Below the pieces are notes generated by a model. It ran no database searches. It had not been told where the DNA came from and saw only the letters and a program-made list of their open reading frames with translations. From contig JAJNNQ010000028.1 of the NCBI GenBank assembly GCA_027886175.1, forward strand, positions 2,003,001-2,067,000: DNA of 64,000 nt, read 5' to 3'. Shown in pieces: positions 1-9,805 of the stretch. Source of the stretch: Phylloscopus collybita. Lineage: Eukaryota > Chordata > Aves > Passeriformes > Phylloscopidae. Each line of letters opens with the position of its first letter. Position 1 is the first letter of the stretch. A program made the position numbers and the translations under genes.

Positions 1-672
1 GACTGGAATTCCAGGGGGAGATGCCTCCATCCCCACAGGCTGGAATTCCAGGGGGAGATGCCTCCATCCCCATAGACTGGAATTCCAGGGGGAGGTGCCT
101 CCATCCCCACAGACTGGAATTCCAGGAGGTGCCTCCATCCCCACAGGCTGGAATTCCAGGGGGAGATGCCTCCATCCCCACAGACTGGAATTCCAGGAGG
201 TGCCTCCATCCCCACAGACTGGAATTCCAGGAGGTGCCTCCCTCCCCACAGACTGGAATTCCAGGAGATGCCTCCATCCCCACAGGCTGGAATTCCAGGG
301 GGAGATGCCTCCATCCCCACAGACTGGAATTCCAGGGGGAGATGCCTCCATCCCCACAGACTGGAATTCCAGGAGATGCCTCCATCCCCACAGGCTGGAA
401 TTCCAGGGGGAGATGCCTCCATCCCCACAGACTGGAATTCCAGGAGGTGCCTCCATCCCCACAGACTGGAATTCCAGAGGGAGATGCCTCCATCCCCACA
501 GGCTGGAATTCCAGGGGGAGATGCCTCCATCCCCACAGACTGGAATTCCAGGGGGAGATGCCTCCATCCCCACAGACTGGAATTCCAGGAGGAGATGCCT
601 CCATCCCCACAGGCTGGAATTCCAGGGGGAGATGCCTCCATCCCCACAGACTGGAATTCCAGGAGATGCCTC
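1..672. repeat. Minisatellite, 33-38 bp unit with EcoRI palindrome
   Basis: About 18 head-to-tail copies of a unit that reads CTGGAATTCCAG, then GGGGGAGATG or GAGGTG, then CCTCCATCCCCACAG. Long and short units alternate irregularly (38 or 33 bp). Each unit carries the 12-bp perfect palindrome CTGGAATTCCAG. The array begins before the window. It lies in the presumed first intron of the fibrillin gene. The open frames across it come from a unit with few stop codons and are not genes. Confidence 0.95.
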
Positions 673-1076
673 CCTCCACACAGCTCCCTCCGCAGCCCCA
701 GGCCGGCCCTTTCCCGGGGCACTGCCCCCATTCCAGCCGCATTCCAACATTCCCGAGCCTCGGGCACAGCCCCAGCCCCGATCCCGCGCTGCTGCTGCCC
801 ACGGACACCACGGGATCGCTGCCCGGGAGCCGCAGCCCAGACCGACTTAAAATAACTCAAAATAACTTCAAATAACTTCAAATAACTCAAAATAACCCCG
901 GCTCAGCCAGGAACCATCTTAGAGCAGCAGAGCCGAGCTCAGCCCCGGGGGGCTCAGGTGGGAAGCGGATTTGGGGGGGAGCCCCGAGGGGCTGAGCTCG
1001 GCAAAGCTCAGGGGTAAAACCCTCCCCCGGCACAGCCAGAGGGCAAATCCCGAGGTGACAACATCCCAGGGCCACC

Positions 1077-1232
1077 AGGGATGGGCTGGCTTGGAAGGGA
1101 CCCGGTGCCAGCCCTGCAGGGGCACCTCCCGCTGCCCCAGGCTGCTCCCAGCCCGGCCTGGGACATTCCCCAGGGATGGGAAACCCACAGCTCCTCTGGG
1201 AATTCTGTGCCCCACCCTGGCAGGGAGGTCAA
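1077..1232 (-). mobile_element. CR1 LINE 3' fragment
   Basis: Diverged CR1 3' region in reverse orientation. The GGCTTGGAAGGGAC tail motif is followed by GCAGGGGCACCTCC, the CCCAGGCTGCTCC block and the GGGATGG...CACAGCTCCTCTGGG block in the usual order. Likely a few hundred bases of 3' end only, in the fibrillin first intron. Confidence 0.55.
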
Positions 1233-1317
1233 AGCCAGCCAGCAGGTGGGTGTGTGTGTAGGGGGGGTTCTCCAGTCCCTCCCCTGCAGGTGACCCCAAA
1301 AGGAGCTCGGTGACCGG

Positions 1318-2262
1318 CACTGCTCCCATGGGAGCCTCCCTGTGCCAGGAGCTCCCCTCCTGGAGATCCAGATCCTTCCCAAACTCAGGGATTGCCATTC
1401 CCTATGCCAGGAGCTCCCATCCTCCAAATCCTGGAATTCCAGGGGGAGATGCCTCCATCCCCACAGGCTGGAATTCCAGGAGGTGCCTCCATCCCCACAG
1501 GCTGGAATTCCAGGAGGTGCCTCCATCCCCACAGGCTGGAATTCCAGGGGGAGATGCCTCCATCCCAAACTCCCTCCAAATCCTTCCCAAACTCAGGGAA
1601 TGGCAATCCCTGTGCCAGGAGCTCCCCTCCTGCAGATCCAGCTCCTTCCCAAACTCAGGGAATGCCAATCCCTGTGCCAGGAGCTCCCCTCCTGGAGATC
1701 CTCCCCAAACTCAGAGATTGGGATTCCAATCCCAAAGGGCACAGCAATCCCTGTGCCAGGAGCTCCCTTCCTGGAGATCCTTCCCAAACTCAGGGATTGG
1801 GATTCCAATCCCAAAGGGCACAGCAATCCCTGTGCAAGGAGCTCCCCTCCTGCAGATCCTTCCCAAAATCCAAACTCAGGGAATGGCAATCCCTGTGCCA
1901 GGAGCTCCCCTCCTGCAGATCCTTCCCAAAATCCAAACTCAGGGAATGGCAATCCCTGTGCCAGGAGCTCCTCTCCTGCACATCCAACTCTTTCCCAAAT
2001 TCAGGGAATAGCAATCCCTGTGCCAGGAGCTCCCATCCTGGAGATCCTCCCCAAACTCAGGGAATGGCAATCCCTGTGCCAGGAGCTCCCCTCCTGGAGA
2101 TCCTCCCCAAAATCCAAACTCAGGGAATGCCAATCTCTGTGCCAGGAGCTCCCCTCCTGCACATCCAGATCCCTCCCAAACTCAAGGAATGCCAATCCCT
2201 GTGCCAGGAGCTCCTCTCCTGCAGATCCAGCTCCTCCCCAAGCTCAGGGCACAGCAATCCCT
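1318..2262. repeat. Minisatellite, ~55-60 bp unit
   Basis: Roughly a dozen or more copies of a unit reading TGTGCCAGGAGCTCCCCTCC, then TGGAGATCC or TGCAGATCC, CTTCCCAAACTCAGGGA and ATGGCAATCCC. Some copies include an extra AGATCC or a GGGATTCCAATCCCAAAGGGCACAG segment. It lies in the presumed fibrillin first intron, just downstream (in gene sense) of the coding exon. The array is interrupted by a block of the 33-38 bp palindromic unit. Confidence 0.9.
1425..1567. repeat. Second block of the palindromic 33-38 bp unit, nested in another array
   Basis: Four copies of the same CTGGAATTCCAG unit that fills the first 672 bases. They are embedded inside the ~55-bp array, about 750 bp from the main block. 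This implies transposition-like copying of a minisatellite segment or gene conversion between arrays. Confidence 0.85.
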
Positions 2263-2311
2263 CCATCCCAGCTCCCCGTGCTCTGGGAACAACCCCAGAC
2301 CTGCTTTTCCC

Positions 2312-2338
2312 AGACAGACAGACAGACAGACAGACAGA
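2312..2338. repeat. (CAGA)n microsatellite
   Basis: Six to seven perfect CAGA units immediately downstream (in gene sense) of the fibrillin exon donor site. Confidence 0.9.
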
Positions 2339-2354
2339 GAAAACTCCAACTCAC

Positions 2355-2524
2355 CCTCGCAGCGAGTCCTGGCCCCTTCTCCTCACCCTGCTCGGGGGTC
2401 TCTCCTCGTAGGCAGCAGTGAATCTGTCCGTCTGCAGCTCCCCCTGGTACTGTCCCCGGGCCGCGGGCAGCGCCAGCACGGCCGTGCAGCCCAGCAGGAG
2501 CCTGGCCAGCCACGAGTGCCCCAT
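2355..2524 (-). CDS. FBN3: Fibrillin, first coding exon (partial gene; probably fibrillin-3)
   Basis: The exon codes for 56 residues plus two bases, then a canonical donor (AGG|GTGAGT at 2354-2349). It starts at the ATG at 2524 with a classical signal peptide (MGHSWLARLLLGCTAVLALP, then AARG). It ends in the basic proprotein-processing region RVRRRGQDSLRG that in fibrillins directly precedes PNVCGSR; the phase-2 break inside the last Gly codon fits that junction. Signal-peptide wording (ARLLL...) and RVRRRG are closest to my memory of human FBN3 rather than FBN1 or FBN2. Fibrillins are secreted EGF/TB-domain microfibril proteins of the extracellular matrix. The gene runs leftward; no second exon is visible in the remaining 2.3 kb, which is minisatellite and CR1. 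Paralogue assignment is inference. Confidence 0.72.
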
Positions 2525-2571
2525 GCTGGCCCCAGAGTCCTTCCTCCAGCTGCAGGGTCCCTGCTGCCCCC

Positions 2572-2607
2572 GGAGGAGGAGGAGGAGGAGGAGGAGGAGG
2601 AGGAGGA
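2572..2607. repeat. (GGA)n / (TCC)n microsatellite
   Basis: On the minus strand this is a (TCC)n pyrimidine tract followed by CAG, 50-80 bp before the fibrillin ATG. It could serve as the polypyrimidine tract of a 3' splice site if the gene has an upstream non-coding exon, as human FBN3 does. Confidence 0.85.
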
Positions 2608-2754
2608 TGGGTTTTGGCAGCGGCCCCCCAGGTGCCAAGGAGTCGTCCTGGAGTTCCCTTTCTGGGAAGAGAAGAAGGGGGAAGAGAGAGGTTTTTTTTA
2701 AGGAGTTTCTTTGGTTTTTAAGTCGTTGCTCGGTCCAGGCAGCCTCTCCTGGGG

Positions 2755-3646
2755 TTGATCCTGAGGGAAAGGCTCTCAAAGGGATCCTAAGTTGAGGAAT
2801 TCCGAGGGAAAGGCTCTCAAAAGGATCCTAAATTGAGAAATCCCGAGGGAAAGGCTCTCAAAGGGATCCTAAATTGAGAAATCCCAAGGGAAAGGCTCTC
2901 AAAAGGATCCTAAATTGAGAAATCCCGAGGGAAAGGCTCTCAGAAGGATCCCAAGGTGAGAAATCCCGAGGGAAAGGCTCTCAAAGGGATCCTAAATTGA
3001 GAAATCCCGAGGGAAAGGCTCTCACAGGGATCCTAAATTGAGAAATCCCGAGGGAAAGGCTCTCACAGGGATCCTAAATTGAGAAATCCCGAGGGAAAGG
3101 CTCTCAGAAGGATCCCAAGGTGAGAAATCCCAAGGGAAAGGCTCTCAAAAAGATCCTAAATTGAGAAATCCCGAGGGAAAGGCTCTCAGAAGGATCCCGA
3201 GATGAGAAATCCCAAGGGAAAGGCTCTCAGAAGGATCCCGAGATGAGAAATCCCGAAGGAAAGGCTCTCAAAGGGATCCTAAATTGAGAAATCCCGAGGG
3301 AAAGGCTCTCAAAAGGATCCCAAGATGAGAAATCCCGAGTGAAAGGCTCTCAGAATGATCCCGAGATGAGAAATCCCAAGGGAAAGGCTCTCACAGGGAT
3401 CCTAAGGTGAGAAATCCCGAGGGAAAGGCTCTCACAGGGATCCTAAATTGAGAAATCCCGAGGGAAAGGCTCTCAGAAGGATCCCGAAATGAGAAATCCC
3501 AAGGGAAAGGCTCTCAGAAGGATCCTAAACTGAGAAATCCCGAGGGAAAGGCTCTCACAGGGATCCTAAATTGAGAAATCCCGAGGGAAAGGCTCTCAGA
3601 AGGATCCCGAAATGAGAAATCCCAAGGGAAAGGCTCTCAGAAGGAT
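2755..3646. repeat. Minisatellite, 41-bp unit
   Basis: About 22 copies of a 41-bp unit, GAGAAATCCCGAGGGAAAGG followed by CTCTCAAAGGGATCCTAAATT, each with a BamHI site and AGGATCC/GGGATCC variants. It sits only 230 bp upstream of the fibrillin start codon. Variants (AAGGTGAG, CGAGATGAG) recur in patches, suggesting multi-unit duplication. Confidence 0.95.
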
Positions 3647-3649
3647 CCC

Positions 3650-4470
3650 ACCCCATCCCCAGCGCCACCATCCCCAAATCCCGCAGCTCTGCCCGCGGGG
3701 AGCCCCATCCATCCTTCCTCCTCCTCCTCCTCCTCCTTCGGGACGCAGCTCTCACCTCAAGCCCCCCAAAATTTCTTGTCCCGGGGCTGAGGAACGCTCC
3801 TGGAAGTGCCCCGGAGAGGGAACGATCTGTGCCGCCAGAGGCCCCGGGTGGGGAAGGAGAGGCCCCCGAGCCACCCCTGAGTGTCCCCCCGGCTCTCCCA
3901 CTGCCGCTTTTCCCGGGCCAGCCCAGCCTCGAAAATCAGCCCAGGCAGGAGAGAAAATCTGTCTGAACCAAAAAAAAAACCAAACCCAAAAACCCCTAAA
4001 CTCAACCAAAAAAAAAAAACAAAAAACCAACCCAGAACTCCACCAGAAGAAAACAAAAAAAACCCCAAACCCCTAAAAAAACCCCCCAAAAAAACCCCCA
4101 CAAAAAAATAATAATAATAAAAAAAAAACACCCAAAGCCTAAAAAGTATTAACACATAATTGATAAATAATTAAAAGTCCGATTTCCCCCTCGCTGCTCC
4201 CAGCGTCCCAGCTGGGAATGTCTCAGCTCTTGAGGGCAGGGATTTTTTTTTAATTATTTTTTTTTTTTATTTTCAGGCTCTAAGGTTTCAAACGCAGCCA
4301 GCGAGGAGAGTGAGGGAAGGGGGGAAAAAGGAAGGCAGGGCTGGGAGACAAAGAAAGCGCCCTCCCCGCAGCCCCCCGAGCTCGGCTCTGCGGGCTCCGC
4401 TTATCTCCGAGCCACACAAAAGGCAGAGTGTTCCCTGTCCCGCAGCTCCCGGGGAACGGGGAGCACCGAG
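3650..4470. other. No gene seen; A/C-rich low-complexity DNA
   Basis: Contains unique sequence at 3650-3960, an A-rich tract with CCAAACCC motifs at 3967-4140, and T/A runs at 4250-4272. No exon with credible protein similarity or paired splice sites was recognised. Confidence 0.6.
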
Positions 4471-4735
4471 AGAAGAAAAGGAAAAAAAAGGGAAAAAAAA
4501 AAAAAGAAAGAAAAGAAAAAAAAAGAGAGAGAAAAAAAAAGGAAAAAAAAAGGAAAAAAAGAGAAAAAAAAAGAAAAAAAGAGAGGAAAAAAAGGGAAAA
4601 AAAGAGGAAAAAAAAAAAGAAAAAAAAGAGAAAAAAAAAAGAAAAAAGGAGGGGAAAAAGGAAAAAAAAGGAGGAAGAAAAAAAAAGTGGCCAAAAAGAA
4701 AGAGAGAAAAAAAAAAAAGAAAAAGGGCACGAAAA
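4468..4735. repeat. Polypurine (GAAA/GGAAAA)n tract
   Basis: Essentially uninterrupted purines on the plus strand from about 4468 to 4686, continuing A/G-rich to 4735. This is mirror-like homopurine DNA of the kind able to form intramolecular triplex. Lys/Arg/Glu open frames across it are artefacts. Confidence 0.9.
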
Positions 4736-4913
4736 GTTTCGCACTCCAGCGATTTAAAAAGCGAAGGAATTCCAGCTGCATCTATTTCCCCGCGGGGGGA
4801 TGAGGAGCCTGACAAATGATCGATCCGCGGGACATTCCCGGAGAGCTCGCACAGGCATGGAAAAGTCATTTAGAGCCGCGAGAGAGCCGCGGCTTCAATG
4901 GAATAAAAGCCTC

Positions 4914-4914
4914 C

Positions 4915-4942
<28 letters not shown>
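4914..4942 (+). repeat. Poly(A) run
   Basis: Uninterrupted run of roughly 27 A. A second shorter A run follows at about 5030-5045. No retroposed gene body could be recognised next to either. Confidence 0.8.
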
Positions 4943-4945
<3 letters not shown>

Positions 4946-5517
4946 CTTTTTGCAGCGCTGAGGAAATTCCAGCAAACCCCACTTTGTGAGAAAGGCGCTG
5001 AGAAAGCAACGAGAGAACCCAGCCCTTCAAAAAAAAAAAAAAAAATTAAAATAAAAAAATAAATCAGATTTTAAACCGCTTGGGAAGGAAGCAGCAAAAC
5101 ATTTCCCAGGCGAGCCCTGTGAGGGCGAAATCGAATCAATTAAAAAAAATCGAAAAAAAAATGAAGGCGCAAGACACGATCAAAGAGAGAAAGGAAGAGA
5201 TAAAGAGAAAGAAATCAGCTGTGCGGCTCCGGAGGTGAAATAAATACCTTGGGAGTGCTGGTGATGTGCCCGGAGCTCCTTTGTTCGGCGGGCAGAGCAG
5301 GAGGGAACTGAAGGGGCTCGTTCCTGGGGAGAGCAGAAAAGAAAGGTACAGCCGGGCCAGGGGGAGGGCCCTGCCGAGAGGCACCGGGCGGTGGGAGTAG
5401 CTCAGCCCAACCTTCTCCAGCCAAAAAATCCTCCCCAGGAGGGGCTGGGGGAGAGCTCGGGTTCAGCCCCGAGCCGTCACCTCGGCCTGGCTCTGCCTAA
5501 GGGAAGGCGGCGATTCC

Positions 5518-6040
5518 GAATTTGGGCTGCTCCAGCCCCAATTCTGGCTGTTCCAGCCCCAATTCCGGCAGCTCCATCCCGAGTTTCAGCTGCTCCATCC
5601 CCAGTTTGGGCTGCTCCGGCCCCAATTTCGGCTGCTCCATCCTCAATTTGAGCTGTTCCATCCCCAATTTCGGCTGCTCCATCCCCAATTTCAGCAGCTC
5701 CATCCCAAATTTCGGCCGCTCCATCCCCAATTTTGGCTCCTCCATCCCCAATTTCGGCTCCTCCAGCCCCAATTTTGGCTCCTCCATCCCCAATTTCAGC
5801 TCCTCCACCCCCAATTTCGGCTGTTCCAGCCCCAATTTCGGCCGCTCCATCCCCAGTTTCGGCTCCTCCATCCCCAATTTCAGCAGCTCCATCCCCAATT
5901 TCGGCTCCTCCATCCCCAATTTCAGCAGCTCCATCCCGAATTTCGGCTCCTCCATCCCCAATTTCAGCAGCTCCATCCCCAATTTCGGCTCCTCCATCCC
6001 CAATCTCGGCTCCTCCATCCCCAATTTCAGCTGGAGCAGC
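5518..6040. repeat. Minisatellite, 18-bp unit
   Basis: About 28 copies of an 18-bp unit, GCTCCATCCCCAATTTCG, with alternating GCT/CCT/CAG endings. Because 18 is a multiple of three, all frames on both strands stay open and give Ser/Pro/Ile repeats. These are not regarded as protein coding. Confidence 0.95.
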
Positions 6041-6401
6041 CTGGGTGCCCCCGGGGGATAATTCGGGTGTGGGACAAGCAGGGGAAAGAATCGAGCACAA
6101 AGCGCTTTTCTGGCCCATGATTTTCCAGACTTGGGTGAAAGGATGAAGGAAACGTGGAATTTTTTTTATTTATTTATTTTTTTGAAGGAATAGGTGAGCC
6201 AGCAGCCCAGGATCTTCACACCCAAAAGTCACCTCGGCTCCAGAGGAGAAAAAAAACCAAAACAACTTGGAGGTTAAAGAAGCATTTTCTCCAAAGAAAT
6301 AATTCTGAAAAATCAAAGAATTTTGGGGGCATTCAGTCTTCCTCCTGAGGAAGAAGAACTTTGGTCAGTTTGGGAGTTCCGTATTCCGCTTTTTGTGGGA
6401 A

Positions 6402-6832
6402 AAAAAACCAAACCAAACCAAACCAAACCAAAAAAAAAACAAACTAAACCAAACAAAAAAAAAACCAAAAAACCCACAAACAAACAAAAACCCCAAACAA
6501 ACAAAAAAACAACCAAACAAAAAACCACAAAAAACCCCAAAAAAAACCAAAAAACCCACAAACAAACAAAACCCCCAAACAAACAAAAAACCAACCAAAC
6601 AAAAAACCACAAAAAACCAAAAAAAAACCAAAAAACCCACAAACAAACAAAAACCCCAAACAAACAAAAAACCAACCAAACAAAAAACCACAAAAAAACC
6701 AAAAAAAAACCAAAAAACCCACAAACAAACAAAAACCCAACCAAACAAAAAACCAACCAAACAAAAAAACCACAAAAACCCCAAAAAAACCCAAAAAACA
6801 ACAACAATAACAACCCCCCCCAGAAAAAACCC
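6402..6832. repeat. A/C-only tract with ~82-bp higher-order repeat
   Basis: Over 400 bp made almost exclusively of A and C on the plus strand (only isolated T). The phrase ACCCACAAACAAACAAAA recurs at about 6472, 6555, 6636 and 6718, so an ~82-bp segment is repeated four times. Confidence 0.9.
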
Positions 6833-7343
6833 CCAAATTTCCTCTGCCTCTTGCTGGAGGCCTCACTTTCCTTCAAACAGCACGGAACCAAACGCACACA
6901 AATCCTCTCCCTGCCCCACAGCTTTTCCCAGGCGTGGAAGGCCAGAATTCCCCCAGGAAAGCCCAAATCCGGCTGATTCCCAGCTCCAGAGGAGCTGCTG
7001 GGATCCAAGGGGAGACCCAAGGCTTCCCCAGGGTTGCCCCAGCTCTGCTCCAGCCCCGTCCCCTCCGGCCGCAGCCATCGGCTCCGTTCCCAGGAATTCC
7101 AGGGGAGCCTGAGCCCTTCCCCTGCTGCTCCCTTTGAAACCCTCGGCGATCCTTTGTTCCCAGCCCCGTTCCCAGTCAGCCCCTGCCAGCTCTGGAGGGG
7201 TCAGGAGAGGCTCGGCCTAATTAACAGCGGCCTAATTAGCAGCGACCCTGTGGGACGCCGGGGAAAAGGCAGCGCCGGGAAGGGAGCCGGGCAGGGAACG
7301 CGGCTCCTGCAACATTCCTGAGCTCTGCCAGGAGGCAAATCCC

Positions 7344-7437
7344 ATTCCCATCCCCTTCCCACTCCCATTCCCATTCCTGTTCCCATTCCCGTTCCCATTC
7401 CTGTTCCCATTCCCATTCCCTGATCCTCCCCCCATTC
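7344..7437. repeat. (TTCCCATTCCCG)n short tandem repeat
   Basis: Imperfect 6/12-bp repeats of CATTCC and CGTTCC leading directly into the large 14/15-bp array. Confidence 0.85.
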
Positions 7438-7442
7438 CTGGG

Positions 7443-8815
7443 AAATCAGGAATTGGGAAACCGGGAATTGGAATATCAGGAACTGGGGAATCAGGAATGG
7501 GATATCAGGAATTGGGAAATCAGGAATTGGGAAATCAGGAATGGGATATCAGGAATTGGGAAATCAGGAATTGGGAAATCAGGAATGGGATATCAGGAAT
7601 TGGGATATCAGGAATGGGATATCAGGAACTGGGAAATCAGGAATTGGGATATCAGGAATGGGAAATCAGGAATTGGGATATCAGGAATTGGGAAATCAGG
7701 AATTGGGAAATCAGGAATGGGATATCAGGAATTGGGAAATCAGGAATGGGATATCAGGAATTGGGAAATCAGGAATTGGGATATCAGGAACTGGGAAATC
7801 AGGAATTGGGATATCAGGAATTGGGAAATCAGGAATTGGGATATCAGGAATGGGATATCAGGAACTGGGAAATCAGGAATGGGATATCAGGAATGGGGTA
7901 TCAGGGATTGGGAAATCAGGAATTGGGATATCAGGAATGGGATATCAGGAACTGGGAAATCAGGAATGGGATATCAGGAATTGGGGTATCAGGGACTGGG
8001 AAATCAGGAACTGGGAAATCAGGAATTGGGATATCAGGAATTGGGAAATCAGGAATGGGATATCAGGAATTGGGATATCAGGAATGGGATATCAGGAACT
8101 GGGAAATCAGGAATTGGGATATCAGGAATTGGGATATCAGGGATTGGGATATCAGGAATGGGATATCAGGAACTGGGATATCAGGAATTGGGAAATCAGG
8201 AAATGGGATATCAGGAATGGGATATCAGGAACTGGGAAATCAGGAATGGGATATCAGGAATGGGGTATCAGGGATTGGAAAATCAGGAATTGGGATATCA
8301 GGAATTGGGAAATCAGGAATTGGGATATCAGGAACTGGGAAATCAGGAACTGGGAAATCAGGAATTGGGAAATCAGGAATTGGGAAATCAGGAATGGGAT
8401 ATCAGGAATTGGGAAATCAGGAATTGGGAAATCAGGAATTGGGATATCAGGAATTGGGAAATCAGGAATTGGGAAATCAGGAATGGGATATCAGGAATTG
8501 GGAAATCAGGAATTGGGGTATCAGGAATTGGGAAATCAGGAATGGGATATCAGGAACTGGGATATCAGGAATTGGGAAATCAGGAATGGGAAATCAGGAA
8601 TTGGGAAATCAGGAATTGGGATATCAGGAATGGGAAATCAGGAACTGGGAAATCAGGAATTGGGATATCAGGAATGGGATATCAGGAATTGGGAAATCAG
8701 GAATTGGGATATCAGGAATTGGGAAATCAGGAATGGGAAATCAGGAACTGGGAAATCAGGAATGGGAAATCAGGAATTGGGAAATCAGGAATTGGGAAAT
8801 CAGGAACTGGGATTG
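7443..8815. repeat. Large minisatellite, mixed 14/15-bp units
   Basis: About 1.37 kb, some 90 copies of GGGAAATCAGGAATT (15 bp) interspersed with GGGATATCAGGAAT (14 bp) and AACT variants. The interleaved lengths keep shifting the register. The unit lacks TAA/TAG/TGA in any forward frame, so three overlapping ORFs of 430-552 codons are open. These encode only ELGNQ/NWEIR/GISGI repeats. Confidence 0.97.
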
Positions 8816-8879
8816 TCCAGCCTGCAGAAGTGAAGCTTGGGGGTGGCCCAGCTGTGGATTTTCAGCACCTGGAGGAGCC

Positions 8880-9155
8880 ACAGGAAACACGGAGAGGGGC
8901 CAGGACAGCGGGAATGGCTTTCCAGGGGCAGAGAGGGGGTTGGGGTGGGATGTTGGGAGCAAATTCCTCCCTGGGAAGGGGATGAGACCCTGGAATGGAA
9001 TTCCCAGAGCAGCTGTGGCTGCCCCTGGATCCCTGGGATGTCCAAGGCCAGGCTGGAGCCCCTTGGGACAGGGGAAGGTGTCCCTGCCATGGCAGGGCTG
9101 GGATGAGATGAGATTTAAGTTCCCTTCCAACCCAAACCATCCTGGGATTCTCTGA
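8880..9155 (+). mobile_element. CR1 LINE 3' end
   Basis: Well-preserved CR1 tail in forward orientation. In order it shows the GGGAATGGCTTTCC block, CCTGGAATGGAATTCCCAGA, GCAGCTGTGGCTGCCCCTGG, GATGTCCAAGGCCAGGCTGG, AGGTGTCCCTGCC, CCCTTCCAACCCAAACCAT and an imperfect TTCTCTGAT end. Confidence 0.85.
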
Positions 9156-9189
9156 TCTGCCCAGCCTGACGAGAGCTGGGAGTTTGGGT

Positions 9190-9485
9190 TCCTTCACCTG
9201 AATCCTTCACCTGATCCCTTCACTTGATCCCTTCGCCTGATTCCTTCACTTGATTCCTTCACTTGATTCCTTCACTTGATTCCTTCACCTCATTCCTTCA
9301 CCTGATTCCTTCATCTGAATCCTTCACTTGATCCCTTCACCTGATCCCTTCACCTGATTCCTTTACCTGATCCCTTCACCTGATTCCTTCACCTGATTCC
9401 TTCACCTGATTCCTTCACCTGAATCCTTCACCTGATCCCTTCACCTGATTCCTTCACCTGATCCCTTCACCTCTTCCCTTCATTT
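9190..9485. repeat. Minisatellite, 13-bp unit
   Basis: About 22 copies of CCTTCACCTGATT / CCTTCACCTGATC with T/C variants. It begins 35 bp after the CR1 end above. Confidence 0.93.
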
Positions 9486-9717
9486 CTGCATCAAAGCTGA
9501 GCTGGTTCAGCCCCATCAGGGCCTGTCAGGAACATCCCCCCCTCCAAGCAAAGCTGCCTGAGAGCCCCTCTGGAATTTTTTCCACCCCTGCCTTTATTAA
9601 AATTCGTGTGTCACCTCCAAAACTGCCTCGGCTAAAATTAGCCCGCCTGGCTTCTCCCAGGATGACACAACCGCTGTCAGGGCAGCAACAGCTCCCAGCC
9701 GTGATGTCATCTCAGAA

Positions 9718-9746
9718 AAAAAAAAAACCAAAAAAAACATCAGGGA

Positions 9747-9786
<40 letters not shown>

Positions 9787-9805
9787 AAAAAAGAAAAAAA
9801 AAGCA
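9718..9805 (+). repeat. Poly(A)-rich tract
   Basis: Near-pure A run of more than 60 bases with a few C and G interruptions. No recognisable retroposed body upstream. Confidence 0.85.

Noticed and set aside
1..672. Regularly spaced palindromic repeats resembling a CRISPR array
   Set aside because: Units abut head to tail with no unique spacers, in vertebrate DNA with spliced genes; it is a minisatellite.
21..875. Forward ORFs of 229-284 codons at the left edge
   Set aside because: Three overlapping frames across the palindromic 33-38 bp minisatellite; the products are PSPQTGIPG-like repeats in an intron.
4280..4869. Lys/Arg-rich forward and Phe-rich reverse ORFs
   Set aside because: Low-complexity polypurine/polypyrimidine tract.
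7453..9155. Overlapping forward ORFs of 430, 510 and 552 codons
   Set aside because: They are open only because the 14/15-bp tandem unit contains no stop codon in any frame. The translations are pure repeat, with no start context, splice structure or homology, and they run into a CR1 element.
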